NCBI RefSeq assembly: GCF_001469875.2
Contig: NZ_LOPW02000001.1
Location: 150,312-214,311, forward strand
Direction of reading: 5' to 3'
Length of the DNA stretch: 64,000 nucleotides
Source: Haloferax marisrubri
GTDB lineage: Archaea > Halobacteriota > Halobacteria > Halobacteriales > Haloferacaceae
A model generated the notes under the pieces. That model saw only the letters and a list, made by a program, of their open reading frames with translations. It was not told the origin of the DNA and did no database searches. Positions 23,428 through 32,980 of the stretch are shown piece after piece (within the stretch, counting starts at the first letter, position 1; every line of letters starts with the position of its first letter). A program made the translations under genes and the position numbers.

Positions 23428-26215
23428 GCCACACCAGACACAGGTTCGCGGCGAGGAACGGGACGAACGCGCCCGCGACCCAGCCCCACTCAGTAAGCCC
23501 CAGCGGGACGACGCCGAAGAGGTCCGCGGCCGGCGTGTAGAGCAACACGAGGTGGAGCGCGAGCGACAGGCCGACCGCGCCGAGGAGCCACGGGTTCGAA
23601 AGCGGCGACAGCCGGTAGCGGAGCCGAACCGACTGCGTGCGGACCAACTCGGCGGTGACGAGGAAGGTAAACAGCACCGTCTGGGCGACGACGAGGTCGC
23701 CGGAGCGAGACAGCGCGTAGAAGAACACGCCGAGTCCGGCCCCGGTGAGCGCGACGCCGATACCGAGAATCGAGGCGACGGTCCGGCGGTCGAGGACGCC
23801 CTCGTCGCGGGGACGCGGCGGCCTGCGCATCACGTCGTTCGACTTGGGGTCCGCGCCGAGCGCGAGCGCGGGGAAGCCGTCGGTGACGAGGTTGAGCCAC
23901 AGGAGCGCGACGGGCGTGATGACGAGCGCCGACTCGGACGCGAACACCGCGGGGAACAGCGCCGCGCCGAGGAGCGTCCCGAGGAAGACGACGAACACCT
24001 CGCCGGCGTTCGCCGACAGCAGGTAGTTGACGAACTTGCGGATGTTGTCGAAGATGCCGCGGCCCTCCGCGATGGCGTCGCGGATGGTGACGAAGTTGTC
24101 GTCGCGGAGCACCACGTCCGACGCGCCCTGTGCGACCTGCGTCCCGCGGTCGCCCATGGCGATGCCCACGTCGGCATTACCGAGCGCCGGCGCGTCGTTG
24201 ACGCCGTCGCCGGTCATCGCCACCGTGTAGCCCGCGTCCTGGAGCGCCCGGAGGATGCGGACCTTGTGTTCGGGCGCGACGCGGGCGAACACGTTGGTCT
24301 CCTCGACGACCTGGCCGAGTTCCTCGTCGTCCATGGCGGCCACCTCGGTGCCCGTGACGACCGAGTCGGCGTCGATGCCGACCTCGCGGGCGATGGCGCG
24401 GGCCGTCCGCGGGGTGTCGCCGGTCGCCATCGTCACCTGCACCCCGGCGTCGCGGCAGTCGGCGACCGCCTCGGCGACGCCCTCGCGCGCCGGGTCGGTC
24501 ATGCCCTGTAATCCAAGGAAGACCAGTCCCGATTCGAGCGTCTCGTCGTCGGCGTCGGGGTCCGCCTCGGGGGCGTACGCGAATCCGAGCACGCGGAGCG
24601 CGTCGTCGGCGAAGGCGGTCACGGTCGCCTCGACGCGTTCGCGGCGCTCGTCGTCGAACGACTCGATTTCCCCGTCGACGAGGACGCGGTCGCACCGCGC
24701 GACGATTTCCTCGGGCGCGCCCTTCACGAGCGCGACGGGGCCGTCGCCGGGCGCGTCGAACGCGTCCACGACGACCGACATGCGCTTTCGCTCGGAGGTG
24801 AAGGGGACTTCGCGGAGCCTGTCGTCGGGGTCGCGCGAGCCGTCGAGGCCCGCGTCGGCGGCGGCGTTCACGAGCGCGACTTCGGTGGGGTCCCCGCGGT
24901 GGGCCCCGTCGTCGAGTTCCTTGGTGTCGTTACAGCGAGCCCCGCAGGACAGGAGCGCCGCGAGCGCCGGGTCCGGGTCCGACACGGCCCCTGCGTCGGG
25001 GGTCGCGTCGCCGTCTCCCGACGCGGCGGCAGTCGAGTCCGAACCACCGTCCAGTTCGACCGTCCGGTCGTCGGGGAGCCACGCGCGGGTGACGGTCATG
25101 CGGTTTTCGGTCAGCGTCCCCGTCTTGTCGGTGACGATGTAGTCCACCGCGCCGAGGCTCTCGACGACCGCGAGGTTGCGGACGAGCGCGTTGCGCTCCA
25201 TGAGCGTCCGCGACCCGAGCGCGAGGGTGAGCGTGACGACCGCCGGAAGGCCCTCGGGGACGGCCGCGACGGCGAGCGTGACGGCGACGAGGAGCACGAC
25301 CACCGGGTCGGTCGCGGTGAGGAACAGCTGGACCGCCGCGATGAGCAGGATGAGCGCGACGATGCCGACGCCGATGCGGCGGCCGAGGCGGTCGACCTCG
25401 ATTTCGAACGGCGTCTCGCGCTGGCGGGCCTGTCCGAGTTGGTCGGCGATGGCCCCGAGTTCGGTGTCCATCGCGGTGGCGACGACGACGGCCTCCGCGC
25501 GACCTCTGACGACGGTGGTCCCGGCGTGGAGGACGCTTCTCCGGTCGGCCAGCGCCGCGTCGGCCTCGACGGAGTCGGCCGCCTTGTCTACCGGGGCGCT
25601 CTCGCCGGTCAGCGTCGACTCGTCGGCGCGGCAGTCGGCCGCCGTGAGAATACGGGCGTCGGCGGGGACGGCGTCGCCCGCTTCGAGGACGACCACGTCG
25701 CCCGGGACGACCTCGGTCGCCGGGACCGCCCGAATCGAGCCGTCGCGTCGGACCGTCGCGTCGGGGGTCGCCATCTCCCGGAGCGCCGCGAGCGCCTGCT
25801 CGGCGCGGTAGTTCTGCACGAACCCGAACAGGCCGTTTCCGAGCAGGATGAGCAGGATGAGCGCGGCGTCGGTGTAACCCGGGTCGCGGCCGGGTAGGAG
25901 GCCGACGACGAGCGAGAGGCCGGCGGCGAAGAAAAGCAGGAGGATGAGCGGCCCGGTGAACTGCGAGACGAGGAGCGAAAGCGTCGAGACGCCGTCTTCG
26001 TCGGCGAGTTCGTTCGGCCCCTCCTCGTCGAGTCGGCGGGCCGCGTCGTCGGCGTCGAGGCCGTCGCGGCTCGACTCGAGGCGCTCCAGCGCCGCCTCGC
26101 GTTCGAGCGCGTGCCACGGGACGTCTTCGCGTCCGCTCGCGTCCTCGGCCTCTCGATGCGCGGTTGCCTGCTCGTGCACAGTTCGACCGAACGACACGAG
26201 CGGACGTATGTCCAC
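23402..26215 (-). CDS. P-type cation-transporting ATPase (P2, Ca/Mn- or Na-type)
   Basis: A 937-residue P-type ATPase. Order: cytosolic N-terminal cation-ATPase domain (WHALEREAALERL...GPNEL), two helices, actuator domain with TGES (STLTGESAPVDK), helix 4 with VAAVPEGLPAVVT, phosphorylation motif DKTGTLTENRM, nucleotide domain with KGAPEE, hinge TGDGVNDAPAL, and six C-terminal helices. PEGLP in helix 4 marks the P2 class (SERCA/PMR1-like). It should pump Ca2+, Mn2+ or Na+ out of the cell; the ion is not decided by sequence reading. It is unlike the copper type at 30528. Confidence 0.92.
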   Translation of the reverse strand: MDIRPLVSFGRTVHEQATAHREAEDASGREDVPWHALEREAALERLESSRDGLDADDAARRLDEEGPNELADEDGVSTLSLLVSQFTGPLILLLFFAAGLSLVVGLLPGRDPGYTDAALILLILLGNGLFGFVQNYRAEQALAALREMATPDATVRRDGSIRAVPATEVVPGDVVVLEAGDAVPADARILTAADCRADESTLTGESAPVDKAADSVEADAALADRRSVLHAGTTVVRGRAEAVVVATAMDTELGAIADQLGQARQRETPFEIEVDRLGRRIGVGIVALILLIAAVQLFLTATDPVVVLLVAVTLAVAAVPEGLPAVVTLTLALGSRTLMERNALVRNLAVVESLGAVDYIVTDKTGTLTENRMTVTRAWLPDDRTVELDGGSDSTAAASGDGDATPDAGAVSDPDPALAALLSCGARCNDTKELDDGAHRGDPTEVALVNAAADAGLDGSRDPDDRLREVPFTSERKRMSVVVDAFDAPGDGPVALVKGAPEEIVARCDRVLVDGEIESFDDERRERVEATVTAFADDALRVLGFAYAPEADPDADDETLESGLVFLGLQGMTDPAREGVAEAVADCRDAGVQVTMATGDTPRTARAIAREVGIDADSVVTGTEVAAMDDEELGQVVEETNVFARVAPEHKVRILRALQDAGYTVAMTGDGVNDAPALGNADVGIAMGDRGTQVAQGASDVVLRDDNFVTIRDAIAEGRGIFDNIRKFVNYLLSANAGEVFVVFLGTLLGAALFPAVFASESALVITPVALLWLNLVTDGFPALALGADPKSNDVMRRPPRPRDEGVLDRRTVASILGIGVALTGAGLGVFFYALSRSGDLVVAQTVLFTFLVTAELVRTQSVRLRYRLSPLSNPWLLGAVGLSLALHLVLLYTPAADLFGVVPLGLTEWGWVAGAFVPFLAANLCLVWLNDRLFDS

Positions 26216-26283
26216 CGGCGATTTTTACCCCGCCGCAGCCGGCGGTACGATGAATATCGTTCGGGTCACACGTTCGACTATGT

Positions 26284-28353
26284 GTGTGGTGTGTCAGCGT
26301 GCCTGAGCGGGTAGCGGCATCGAGCGAGAGCGTCTGTCCGTACTGCGGCGTCGGCTGCGGCATCCGCTACGACGCCGGCCGCGGGAGCGCCGTCGGGTGG
26401 AACGGCCCGGTCAACACGCGGGGTGAACTCTGTCCCAAGGGGGCCGCGGCGTGGGACGTGGTCGAACACGACGAGCGCCTGACCACCCCGCTGGTGCGAG
26501 TGAACGGTCGGCTCGTCGAGGCGACGTGGGACGAGGCGTTCGACCGCATCGAACGCGAGTTCTCCCGAATCGTCGCCGACCACGGGCCGGACTCGGCGTT
26601 CTTCTTCTCGTCGTCGAACTGCACGAACGAGGAGAACTACCTGCTCCAGAAGACGGCGCGGGCGCTCGGGACGAACAACGTCGACAACTGCGCGCGGCTC
26701 TGTCACGCCTCGACGGTGGCGGCGATGGGCGACCGCTTCGGCGCGGGGGCGATGACGAACTCGCTTTCGGACCTCGGCGAGGCCGACGTGTTCCTCGTGA
26801 CCGGCGCGAACCCCGCCGAACAGCATCCGGTCATCTTCCGGTCGTACCTGCTTCCGGCGCTCAAGTCGGGGACGACGATGATTCACGTCGACCCCCGCGA
26901 GAACCAGACGACGAAGGCGGCGGACATCCATCTCCCGGTCGAACCGGGCTTCGACATCCCGCTTCTCAACGCGATGGCCGCCGTCGTCGTCGAGGAGGGG
27001 CTGGTCGACGAGGCGTTCGTCGCCGAGCGGACCACGGGGTTCGAGGCGCTCCGCGAGCATCTCTCAGGGCTCGATATCGACGCGGAAGCCGAGCGCGCCG
27101 GCGTCGACCCCGCCGACCTCCGCGCCGCCGCGCGAGCCTACGGCGAGGCCGGCCGCGCGGCCATCTTCACCGGGATGGGAATGAGCCAGCACCACTACGG
27201 CACCGACAACGTGCAGGCGCTCATCAACCTCCCGCTCCTGACCGGCAACGTCGGGAAGGCGGGGACCGGGGTCAACCCCCTCCGCGGGCAGAACAACGTG
27301 CAGGGCGCGGGCGACGTGGGTGCGCTCCCGAACGTCCTGCCGGGATATCGACCCGTTACCGACGACGAGGCCCGCGCCGCCGTCGCCGACGTGTGGGGGT
27401 TCGAACCGCCCGCTCTCCCGGGACTCACGGAGGTCGAAGCGACCCACCGCTTCGGCGACGAGGTGCGGGCGGCCTACGTCTTCGGCGAGAACCCCGCCGT
27501 GACGGAGCCGAACGCGAACCGCGTCCGCGAGGCGTTCGAGGCGCTCGACTTCTGTGTCGTCCACGACGTGTTCCCGACCGAGACGGCCGAATTCGCGGAC
27601 GTGGTGCTTCCCGGGAGCGTCTGGGCCGAGAAGTCGGGGACGGTGACGAACACCGACCGACAGGTCATCCGCATGAACCGGAACGTCGCGCCGCCCGGCG
27701 ACGCCCGCGCCGACCTCGACATCCTCCGGGAGTTCGCCGCCCGCGTGGCCGGCCTCGACGCGCCCGCGACACCCGAGGGCGTCTTCGACGAACTCCGGCG
27801 AGTGACGCCTATCTACGCCGGCATGTCGTACGACGGCATCGGCACGGGAAGCCAGCGCTGGCCGTTCCCGGAGGGCGCGACCGAGGGGACGGCTATCCTC
27901 CACGCCGACGCGTTCGCATCGGGGTCGAAGACCGCTCCGTTCCGGGTTGTCGAACACGTCGACCCGGCGGACCACGTCGCCGACGGCGAACTCGTCCTCG
28001 TGACGGGGCGCGTCCTCCAGCACTTCAACAGCGGCGCGCTCACCCGCCGGTCGGGCGTGCTGATGCGGATGCGCGGCGAGGACAGCCTGCAGATTCACCC
28101 GGAGGACGCCGCCGCCCGCGGCATCGAAGACGGCGCGACCGTTCGCGTCGAAAACGACCGCGGCGAAATCACGGTCGCGGCCGAGGTGACGCCCGCCGTC
28201 CGTCGGGGGACCGCCTTCGCCACGTTCCACTACGCGGAGCCGCTCGTGAACCGGTTGACCGGCGACGCGCTGGACCCGACCGCGAAGATACCGGAGTACA
28301 AACACAGCGCCGTCCGCGTGACGGTCGAGTCGGGGGTGGCGGCCGATGACTGA
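26284..28353 (+). CDS. Formate dehydrogenase-like molybdopterin oxidoreductase
   Basis: About 689 residues, near the size of FdhF. The N-terminus binds 4Fe-4S (CPYCGVGCGIRY ... ELCPKG). The active-site stretch NVDNCARLCHASTV aligns with NVDCCARVUHG of FdhF, so the selenocysteine site is Cys (codon TGT at 26701). GANPAEQHPV, RGQNNVQGAGDVG and the C-terminal GRVLQHFNSGALTRRS are typical of the FdhF/NarB group. It would hold a bis-MGD cofactor and oxidise formate or a similar compound. No beta or gamma subunit is nearby. The start is GTG at 26284; GTG at 26299 is possible. It overlaps the yqeC-like gene by eight bases. Confidence 0.88.
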   Translation: MWCVSVPERVAASSESVCPYCGVGCGIRYDAGRGSAVGWNGPVNTRGELCPKGAAAWDVVEHDERLTTPLVRVNGRLVEATWDEAFDRIEREFSRIVADHGPDSAFFFSSSNCTNEENYLLQKTARALGTNNVDNCARLCHASTVAAMGDRFGAGAMTNSLSDLGEADVFLVTGANPAEQHPVIFRSYLLPALKSGTTMIHVDPRENQTTKAADIHLPVEPGFDIPLLNAMAAVVVEEGLVDEAFVAERTTGFEALREHLSGLDIDAEAERAGVDPADLRAAARAYGEAGRAAIFTGMGMSQHHYGTDNVQALINLPLLTGNVGKAGTGVNPLRGQNNVQGAGDVGALPNVLPGYRPVTDDEARAAVADVWGFEPPALPGLTEVEATHRFGDEVRAAYVFGENPAVTEPNANRVREAFEALDFCVVHDVFPTETAEFADVVLPGSVWAEKSGTVTNTDRQVIRMNRNVAPPGDARADLDILREFAARVAGLDAPATPEGVFDELRRVTPIYAGMSYDGIGTGSQRWPFPEGATEGTAILHADAFASGSKTAPFRVVEHVDPADHVADGELVLVTGRVLQHFNSGALTRRSGVLMRMRGEDSLQIHPEDAAARGIEDGATVRVENDRGEITVAAEVTPAVRRGTAFATFHYAEPLVNRLTGDALDPTAKIPEYKHSAVRVTVESGVAADD

Positions 28354-29092
28354 GCAACCGGCGTCGCTGCCGACGCTCGCCGACGCCCTCGGCATCGGCC
28401 CGGACGACCTCGTCTGCGCCGTCGGAGCGGGCGGCAAGAAGTCGCTTCTCTACCGACTCGCCCGCGACCTCGACGGCGTGGTCACGAGCACCGTCCGCAT
28501 CCCCATCTTCGACGACGAGGTGGCCGAGGTCGTCGTCACGGACGACCCCGAGACCACGGTCGCGGAGACGCCGACCCGCCCGCTCGGCGTCGTGCCGGAG
28601 CGCGAGCGGTCCGACCGCTACCGCGGCTACGACCCGGCGACGGTCGACCGAATCGCGCGCGCCACCGACGACGTGGTGCTCGTCAAGGCCGACGGGGCTC
28701 GGTCGCGCTGGCTGAAAGCGCCCGGCGAGGACGAACCGCAACTCCCCGACACGGCCGACCTCGTCTGCCCGGTCGCCAGCGTCCGGGTCGTCGGCGAACC
28801 GCTCTCCGACGAGCGCGTCCACCGGCCGGAACTCGTCTCCGACGTGTCGGGGACGGCGGTCGGCGACGCGATATCCGAGTGGGACGTGGCCGCCGTGCTG
28901 TCGAACGACTGCGGCGGGATGAAAGGCGTGCCCGAGACGGCGCGGGTCGTCCCGGTGCTCAACATGGTGGACGACGAGCGACTGGCGGAGACGGCCGAGG
29001 AAATCGCGCGGTGGCTCAGCGAACATCCCCGCGTCGACCGCGTGGTGGCGACGTCGCTCGCCGCCGACGAGCCGGTCGTCGGGCTCTACTGA
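28346..29092 (+). CDS. yqeC: YqeC-like putative molybdenum/selenium cofactor accessory protein
   Basis: A 248-residue soluble protein. The P-loop-like CAVGAGGKKSLLYRLARDL is followed by TVRIPIF and LVKADGARSRWLKAPGEDEPQLPDTADLV, and later by NDCGGMKGVP; these match the YqeC family (TIGR03172), which accompanies bacterial selenium-dependent molybdenum hydroxylases. Its exact reaction is unknown to me; nucleotide binding is inferred from the P-loop. The start lies eight bases inside the FDH-like gene, so the two are co-translated, which points to a role in maturing that molybdoenzyme. Confidence 0.82.
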   Translation: MTEQPASLPTLADALGIGPDDLVCAVGAGGKKSLLYRLARDLDGVVTSTVRIPIFDDEVAEVVVTDDPETTVAETPTRPLGVVPERERSDRYRGYDPATVDRIARATDDVVLVKADGARSRWLKAPGEDEPQLPDTADLVCPVASVRVVGEPLSDERVHRPELVSDVSGTAVGDAISEWDVAAVLSNDCGGMKGVPETARVVPVLNMVDDERLAETAEEIARWLSEHPRVDRVVATSLAADEPVVGLY

Positions 29093-29123
29093 CTCCCTGC
29101 GAGGACGACGCCCGCGAGGCGAC

Positions 29124-29564
29124 TCATCTGGCGGTTTCGCGCCCCGTCAACTCGTCGAGTTCGAGTTCGACGAGGTGGAATTCGAGGTCGTCGACCTCCT
29201 CGTCGAACACGCGGACGCCGCCGAACAGTTCGTTGATGGTCGTCGCGTTGGGGCGCTCGTCGTCCGGGAGGACGCGGATCGGCCCGCGGGCCATGATGCT
29301 CCACGAGTCCTTGCCCGCGTCCTCGTAGCAGACGAACGTCGCCTCCTCGGTCTCCTCGATGAACGCGAACTTCTCGCTTCGCCCGTCGTCGGTGAGGCGG
29401 AACAGGAGCCGGCCCTCCTCGGCGTCGTAGCTGACGTGGGCGGGAATCGCGTAGGAGCGTCCGCCGTCGGCCAACGACAGCACGCCCGACGAGGCGTTCG
29501 ACAGCCGTTCGGCGACCGTCTCCGGGTCGGTTCCGACGGTGTAGACGTACCTGATATCTCGCAT
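29124..29564 (-). CDS. Pyridoxamine 5'-phosphate oxidase-family (FMN-binding) protein
   Basis: A 146-residue split-barrel flavin protein starting MRDIRYVYTVGTDPETVAERL. The core reads SYAIPAHVSYDAEEGRLLFRL...SEKFAFIEETEEATFVCYE...WSIMARGPIRVLPD, the usual strand pattern of haloarchaeal PPOX-like proteins. These may bind FMN, F420 or heme; true PNPOx activity is unlikely. It is convergent with yqeC, with 31 bases between them. Confidence 0.85.
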   Translation of the reverse strand: MRDIRYVYTVGTDPETVAERLSNASSGVLSLADGGRSYAIPAHVSYDAEEGRLLFRLTDDGRSEKFAFIEETEEATFVCYEDAGKDSWSIMARGPIRVLPDDERPNATTINELFGGVRVFDEEVDDLEFHLVELELDELTGRETAR

Positions 29565-29633
29565 ACTTGACGTTCGCGGCCGCGACACATGAAACGGTGG
29601 TTCGACGACGGCGGCCACCGACCCCGAGCGACC

Positions 29634-30110
29634 TCAGGGGAGATAGAAATGGGACTTCGGGAACCGCCGGTGAATCTCCGGGGGCGCGTGGCGGACGATA
29701 TGTACGTCGTGGGCGTCGTCGCTCGCGACGTTCCCGCCGACGCTGACGAGCGGGACGACGACGCGACCCGCGTTCTCGCTCCCGACGAAGATGACGGTCG
29801 CGTCCGTCTCAGACGCGACCGTCCTGAGCTTCGAAACGATGTTTCCCGGCGCGGGGTTCTGACCGACCGAGACCGCCTGAAACGACGCCGGCGGCGCGAT
29901 GTCGACCGCGGTCTCGTGGAGTTCTCCGACGACCGTCTCCCGGTCGAAATCCTCCCGCGACGGGACCCATCCCGCCTCGACGGCGTACGCGGAATCGTCG
30001 GGGACGACCGCGACCGTGAGCACGTCGCGGTCGGTGGCCGACGCGAACTGCGCGGCTCTGTCGAGCGCGGCTTTCGCCAGTCGAGAGCCGTCGTAGGCGA
30101 CGAGGTACAT
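29634..30110 (-). CDS. UspA-like protein with altered nucleotide loop
   Basis: A 158-residue protein starting MYLVAYDGSRLAKAALDRAA, clearly of the UspA fold. The usual ATP loop G-2x-G-9x-G-S is replaced by VGSENAGRVVVPLVSVGGNVASD, so nucleotide binding may be lost or changed. Function is unknown beyond the family. It lies on the same strand as the small gene at 30141 and the copper ATPase. Confidence 0.85.
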   Translation of the reverse strand: MYLVAYDGSRLAKAALDRAAQFASATDRDVLTVAVVPDDSAYAVEAGWVPSREDFDRETVVGELHETAVDIAPPASFQAVSVGQNPAPGNIVSKLRTVASETDATVIFVGSENAGRVVVPLVSVGGNVASDDAHDVHIVRHAPPEIHRRFPKSHFYLP

Positions 30111-30140
30111 GTATTCCGGTCGTGTAGCGACCGTGATAAA

Positions 30141-30461
30141 TCAGTCGTCGGCTACCGACTCGATTCGCTCGCTGGACGACGCGAGTCGGTCGAGAGCGTC
30201 CTGCGCGGCGTCGCTCACCGCGCCCACGTCGCGGTAGGAGTCGCCGAGGCCCACCTCGCGGCGGTGCCACTCGCCGTCGGCGAAGGCGAAGATATCGACC
30301 CACCAGTAGAGCGTCAGCCCGCGCGCGAACTCGGTGATAGTGACGCGTCGGTCCGAGTCGGGCGACTCGTAGACGGTCTTAGCGCTCGCTTCGTCGGTGT
30401 CCACGTCGGTCTCGACGGTCCACCCCTCCGGAACGGCGAGCGAGAAGGGGTCGTCTGTCAT
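30141..30461 (-). CDS. Small haloarchaeal protein of unknown function (106 residues)
   Basis: A soluble protein with two Trp-rich stretches (VPEGWTVETDVD and LTLYWWVDIFAFADGEWHRREVG) and a helical C-terminus. No family is recognised. It lies 66 bases after the copper ATPase on the same strand and before a UspA-like gene, so it may be read from the same transcript. Confidence 0.65.
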   Translation of the reverse strand: MTDDPFSLAVPEGWTVETDVDTDEASAKTVYESPDSDRRVTITEFARGLTLYWWVDIFAFADGEWHRREVGLGDSYRDVGAVSDAAQDALDRLASSSERIESVADD

Positions 30462-30527
30462 TATCGTTCCCGACGGGGCGGAGCGACTTGATTGGTCCGC
30501 TTTCGGCGACCGTCTCGGGAAGGCGAC

Positions 30528-32978
30528 TCAGTCGAGCGACCGCGCCGAGTTGGCGACGACGAGCAGGCTCGACGTACCCATGGCGACGGCGGCGAAAAGC
30601 GGGTTGAGCACGCCGAGGGCGGCCAGCGGGATGGCGACCGCGTTGTAGCCGAACGCCCATGTGAGGTTGCCGCGGATGCGACGGTTCACCCCGGTCGAAA
30701 GCGAGAACACCTCGGGAATCGCGTCGATGTCGCGGCCGACCAGCACCGCGTCGGCGGCGTCGCCCGCGATGTCCGTCCCCGTGCCGAGCGCGATACCGAT
30801 GTCGGCGGCGGCGAGCGCGGGCGCGTCGTTGCTCCCGTCGCCGACCATCGCCACGGTGCCCCGGGCGCGGAGGCGCTCGACCGTCTCGGCTTTCGCCTCC
30901 GGCGGGACGCCCGCGAACACGTCTATCACGTCCGGGTGGTCGCGGAAGCGCCGCGCGGCGCGCTCGGAGTCGCCCGTGAGGACCACGACCTCGCGGCGAC
31001 CGTCGTCGGCGACGGCGGCGACCACGTCGTCCCACGCGGCCCGCGGTTCGTCGCCGACGACGAGCACCGCCCGAGAGCGCCCGGCCCACCCGACGACGAC
31101 CGGCACCGCGCCCTCGTCGCGGGCGGCCTCGACGGCGTCCTCGTGGGCCGGCGCGAGCGTCACGCCCTCGTCGCGGAGGAGCGAGGGATGGCCGACGACG
31201 ACGTGCTCGCCGTCGACTCGGCCGGAGACGCCGCGGTCGTGGACGGTCACGTCGTCGGCCGAAACGTCGGGAATCGACGCGTTCGCGTCCGCCGCCTCGA
31301 TTCGGTCTTCGGCCGCCTCCACGACGGCGGTCGCGAGCGGGTGCGCGGAGAAGCGTTCGAGCGCGGCGGCCGCGGCGAGGGCGGCGGTTCCGCTGTCGCC
31401 GACGACCCGGAGGACCGCCATGTCGCCGTCGGTGAGCGTCCCGGTCTTGTCGAAGACGACCACGTCCACGTCGGGGACGGCCTCGAAGACGGCCTCGGAG
31501 GCGACGACGATGCCACGGCTCGCGGCCTCCTTGATACCGGAGGCGACCGCCAGCGGCGTGGCGAGGCCGAGCGCACAGGGGCACGAGACGATGAGGACGG
31601 TGAGGCCGATGAGGAGCGCGTCGGTCGGCGTGCCGCCGCGGACGAGCGTCCAGCCGAAGGCGACGGCGGCGAGGACGAGCACCGTCGGGACGAAGATGGT
31701 CGCCAGTTTGTCGGCGAGGCGCTGGACCCCCGAGCGGGCGCTCTGGATGTCCCAGAGCAGTTCGACCAGTCGGTCGAGCGTGCTCGTCGCGTCCTCGCCG
31801 ACCGCGACGACGAGCGGGCGGTCGGTGACGACGGTCCCGCCGAGCACGTCGTCGCCGGGGCGCTTCGTCCGCGGCATCGACTCGCCGGTCACGAGCGCCT
31901 CGTCGACCGCGGCGGCCCCCTCGCGGACGGTGCCGTCGACCGGGACGCGTTCGCCCGGCCGAACCTCGACGAGGTCGCCCGGTTCGAGCGCGTCGAGCGC
32001 GACCATCTCGACTGCGGTGTCGCCGGAGCCGCCAGCGTCGTCGGCGACTCTCCGACGGGCTTCCGAGACGCGGGAGGCCGCGAGGTCCGAGAGCATCCCG
32101 GCGGCCTTCCGCTTGATGCGGTCCTCGTAGTAGTTGCCGAGCGTGACGACGAGGATGATGGCGACGGTCACGTCGAAGTAGACGTGGGTCTCGCCGACGA
32201 GGACGGCCGCCGTCGAGTAGACGTAGGCGCTGGTCGCCGCCAGCGAGACGAGCAGGTCCATGTTCGGCTGGCCGGCGCGGAGGCTGACGAGCGCCCCGCG
32301 GAGGATGGGAAAGCCGGTGTAAAACAGGACGATGGAGGTCATCACCCAGATGTTGCCGAGGATGTAGATGCCGTCGAACACGCCGAGTTCGACGACCGAC
32401 TGGAAGCCGACGTAGGTCGGGTACAGAAACAGGACGTACCACAGCATCACCATCATGCCGAAGACGCCGCCGCCGATGACGAACCGGGCGACCTGATTGT
32501 CGGACCGCTCGGCAGCCTCGCGTTCCTCGGGGTCGCGCGTGCCGTAGCCGTAGCGGGCCAGCGTCCCCGACAGTCCGTCCAAGTCGGCGGCCTCCGGGTC
32601 GTAAGTGACGCGGACCATGTCGTTGGCGTAACTCGCCTCGGCGGCGTAGACGCCCTCGCAGGTCCGCGCGGTCCCCGAGACGAACGCCTCGCAGGTGGCG
32701 CAGTGCATCCCGTCGACGGCCATGTAGGTCCGCTCGGCGTCGTCGGGCACCTCGTCGGCCTCGCCCGCGAGTTCGCGCTCGACCGTCTCGGGGTCGGCGC
32801 TCGCGGCGTCGCCGAGCGCGCGGGTGATTTCGAGACAGCCGCGACAGCAGAACTCGCCGTCCACCTCGTCGCCGGTGACGGGCGGCGTCGGCGTCGGCAG
32901 GCCACAGAGGTCACAGCCCTCGGCGTCACCGCCGTCGCTTCCGCCGCCGGCAGACCCGCGGGACCGCGTCGTAGACAT
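30528..32978 (-). CDS. Copper-transporting P1B-type ATPase with FixI/CcoI-like N-terminus
   Basis: An 816-residue P1B ATPase. Residues 22-48 contain CDLCG...FCCRGC, a Cys-rich module like that of FixI/CcoI ATPases; residues 85-150 are a heavy-metal domain with GMHCATC (90-96). Then come eight helices with TGES, the ion-binding SCPCALGLATP in helix 6, DKTGTLTDGD, the HP motif (SAHPLA) and GDGSNDAPAL. CPC marks Cu+ transport. FixI-like pumps export copper to load terminal oxidases. It starts two bases after the SafE-like gene and is divergent from an oxidase operon. The frame to 33257 overlaps the SafE gene and is not used. Confidence 0.92.
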   Translation of the reverse strand: MSTTRSRGSAGGGSDGGDAEGCDLCGLPTPTPPVTGDEVDGEFCCRGCLEITRALGDAASADPETVERELAGEADEVPDDAERTYMAVDGMHCATCEAFVSGTARTCEGVYAAEASYANDMVRVTYDPEAADLDGLSGTLARYGYGTRDPEEREAAERSDNQVARFVIGGGVFGMMVMLWYVLFLYPTYVGFQSVVELGVFDGIYILGNIWVMTSIVLFYTGFPILRGALVSLRAGQPNMDLLVSLAATSAYVYSTAAVLVGETHVYFDVTVAIILVVTLGNYYEDRIKRKAAGMLSDLAASRVSEARRRVADDAGGSGDTAVEMVALDALEPGDLVEVRPGERVPVDGTVREGAAAVDEALVTGESMPRTKRPGDDVLGGTVVTDRPLVVAVGEDATSTLDRLVELLWDIQSARSGVQRLADKLATIFVPTVLVLAAVAFGWTLVRGGTPTDALLIGLTVLIVSCPCALGLATPLAVASGIKEAASRGIVVASEAVFEAVPDVDVVVFDKTGTLTDGDMAVLRVVGDSGTAALAAAAALERFSAHPLATAVVEAAEDRIEAADANASIPDVSADDVTVHDRGVSGRVDGEHVVVGHPSLLRDEGVTLAPAHEDAVEAARDEGAVPVVVGWAGRSRAVLVVGDEPRAAWDDVVAAVADDGRREVVVLTGDSERAARRFRDHPDVIDVFAGVPPEAKAETVERLRARGTVAMVGDGSNDAPALAAADIGIALGTGTDIAGDAADAVLVGRDIDAIPEVFSLSTGVNRRIRGNLTWAFGYNAVAIPLAALGVLNPLFAAVAMGTSSLLVVANSARSLD

Positions 32979-32980
32979 CG

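Noticed and set aside
24930..26363. Minus-strand 477-codon frame within the P-ATPase gene
   Set aside because: It is an Arg-rich shadow in another frame of the same strand as the true P-ATPase gene.
26689..26703. Possible selenocysteine in the FDH-like enzyme
   Set aside because: The codons at the active site are TGC and TGT, ordinary cysteines; no in-frame TGA is present.
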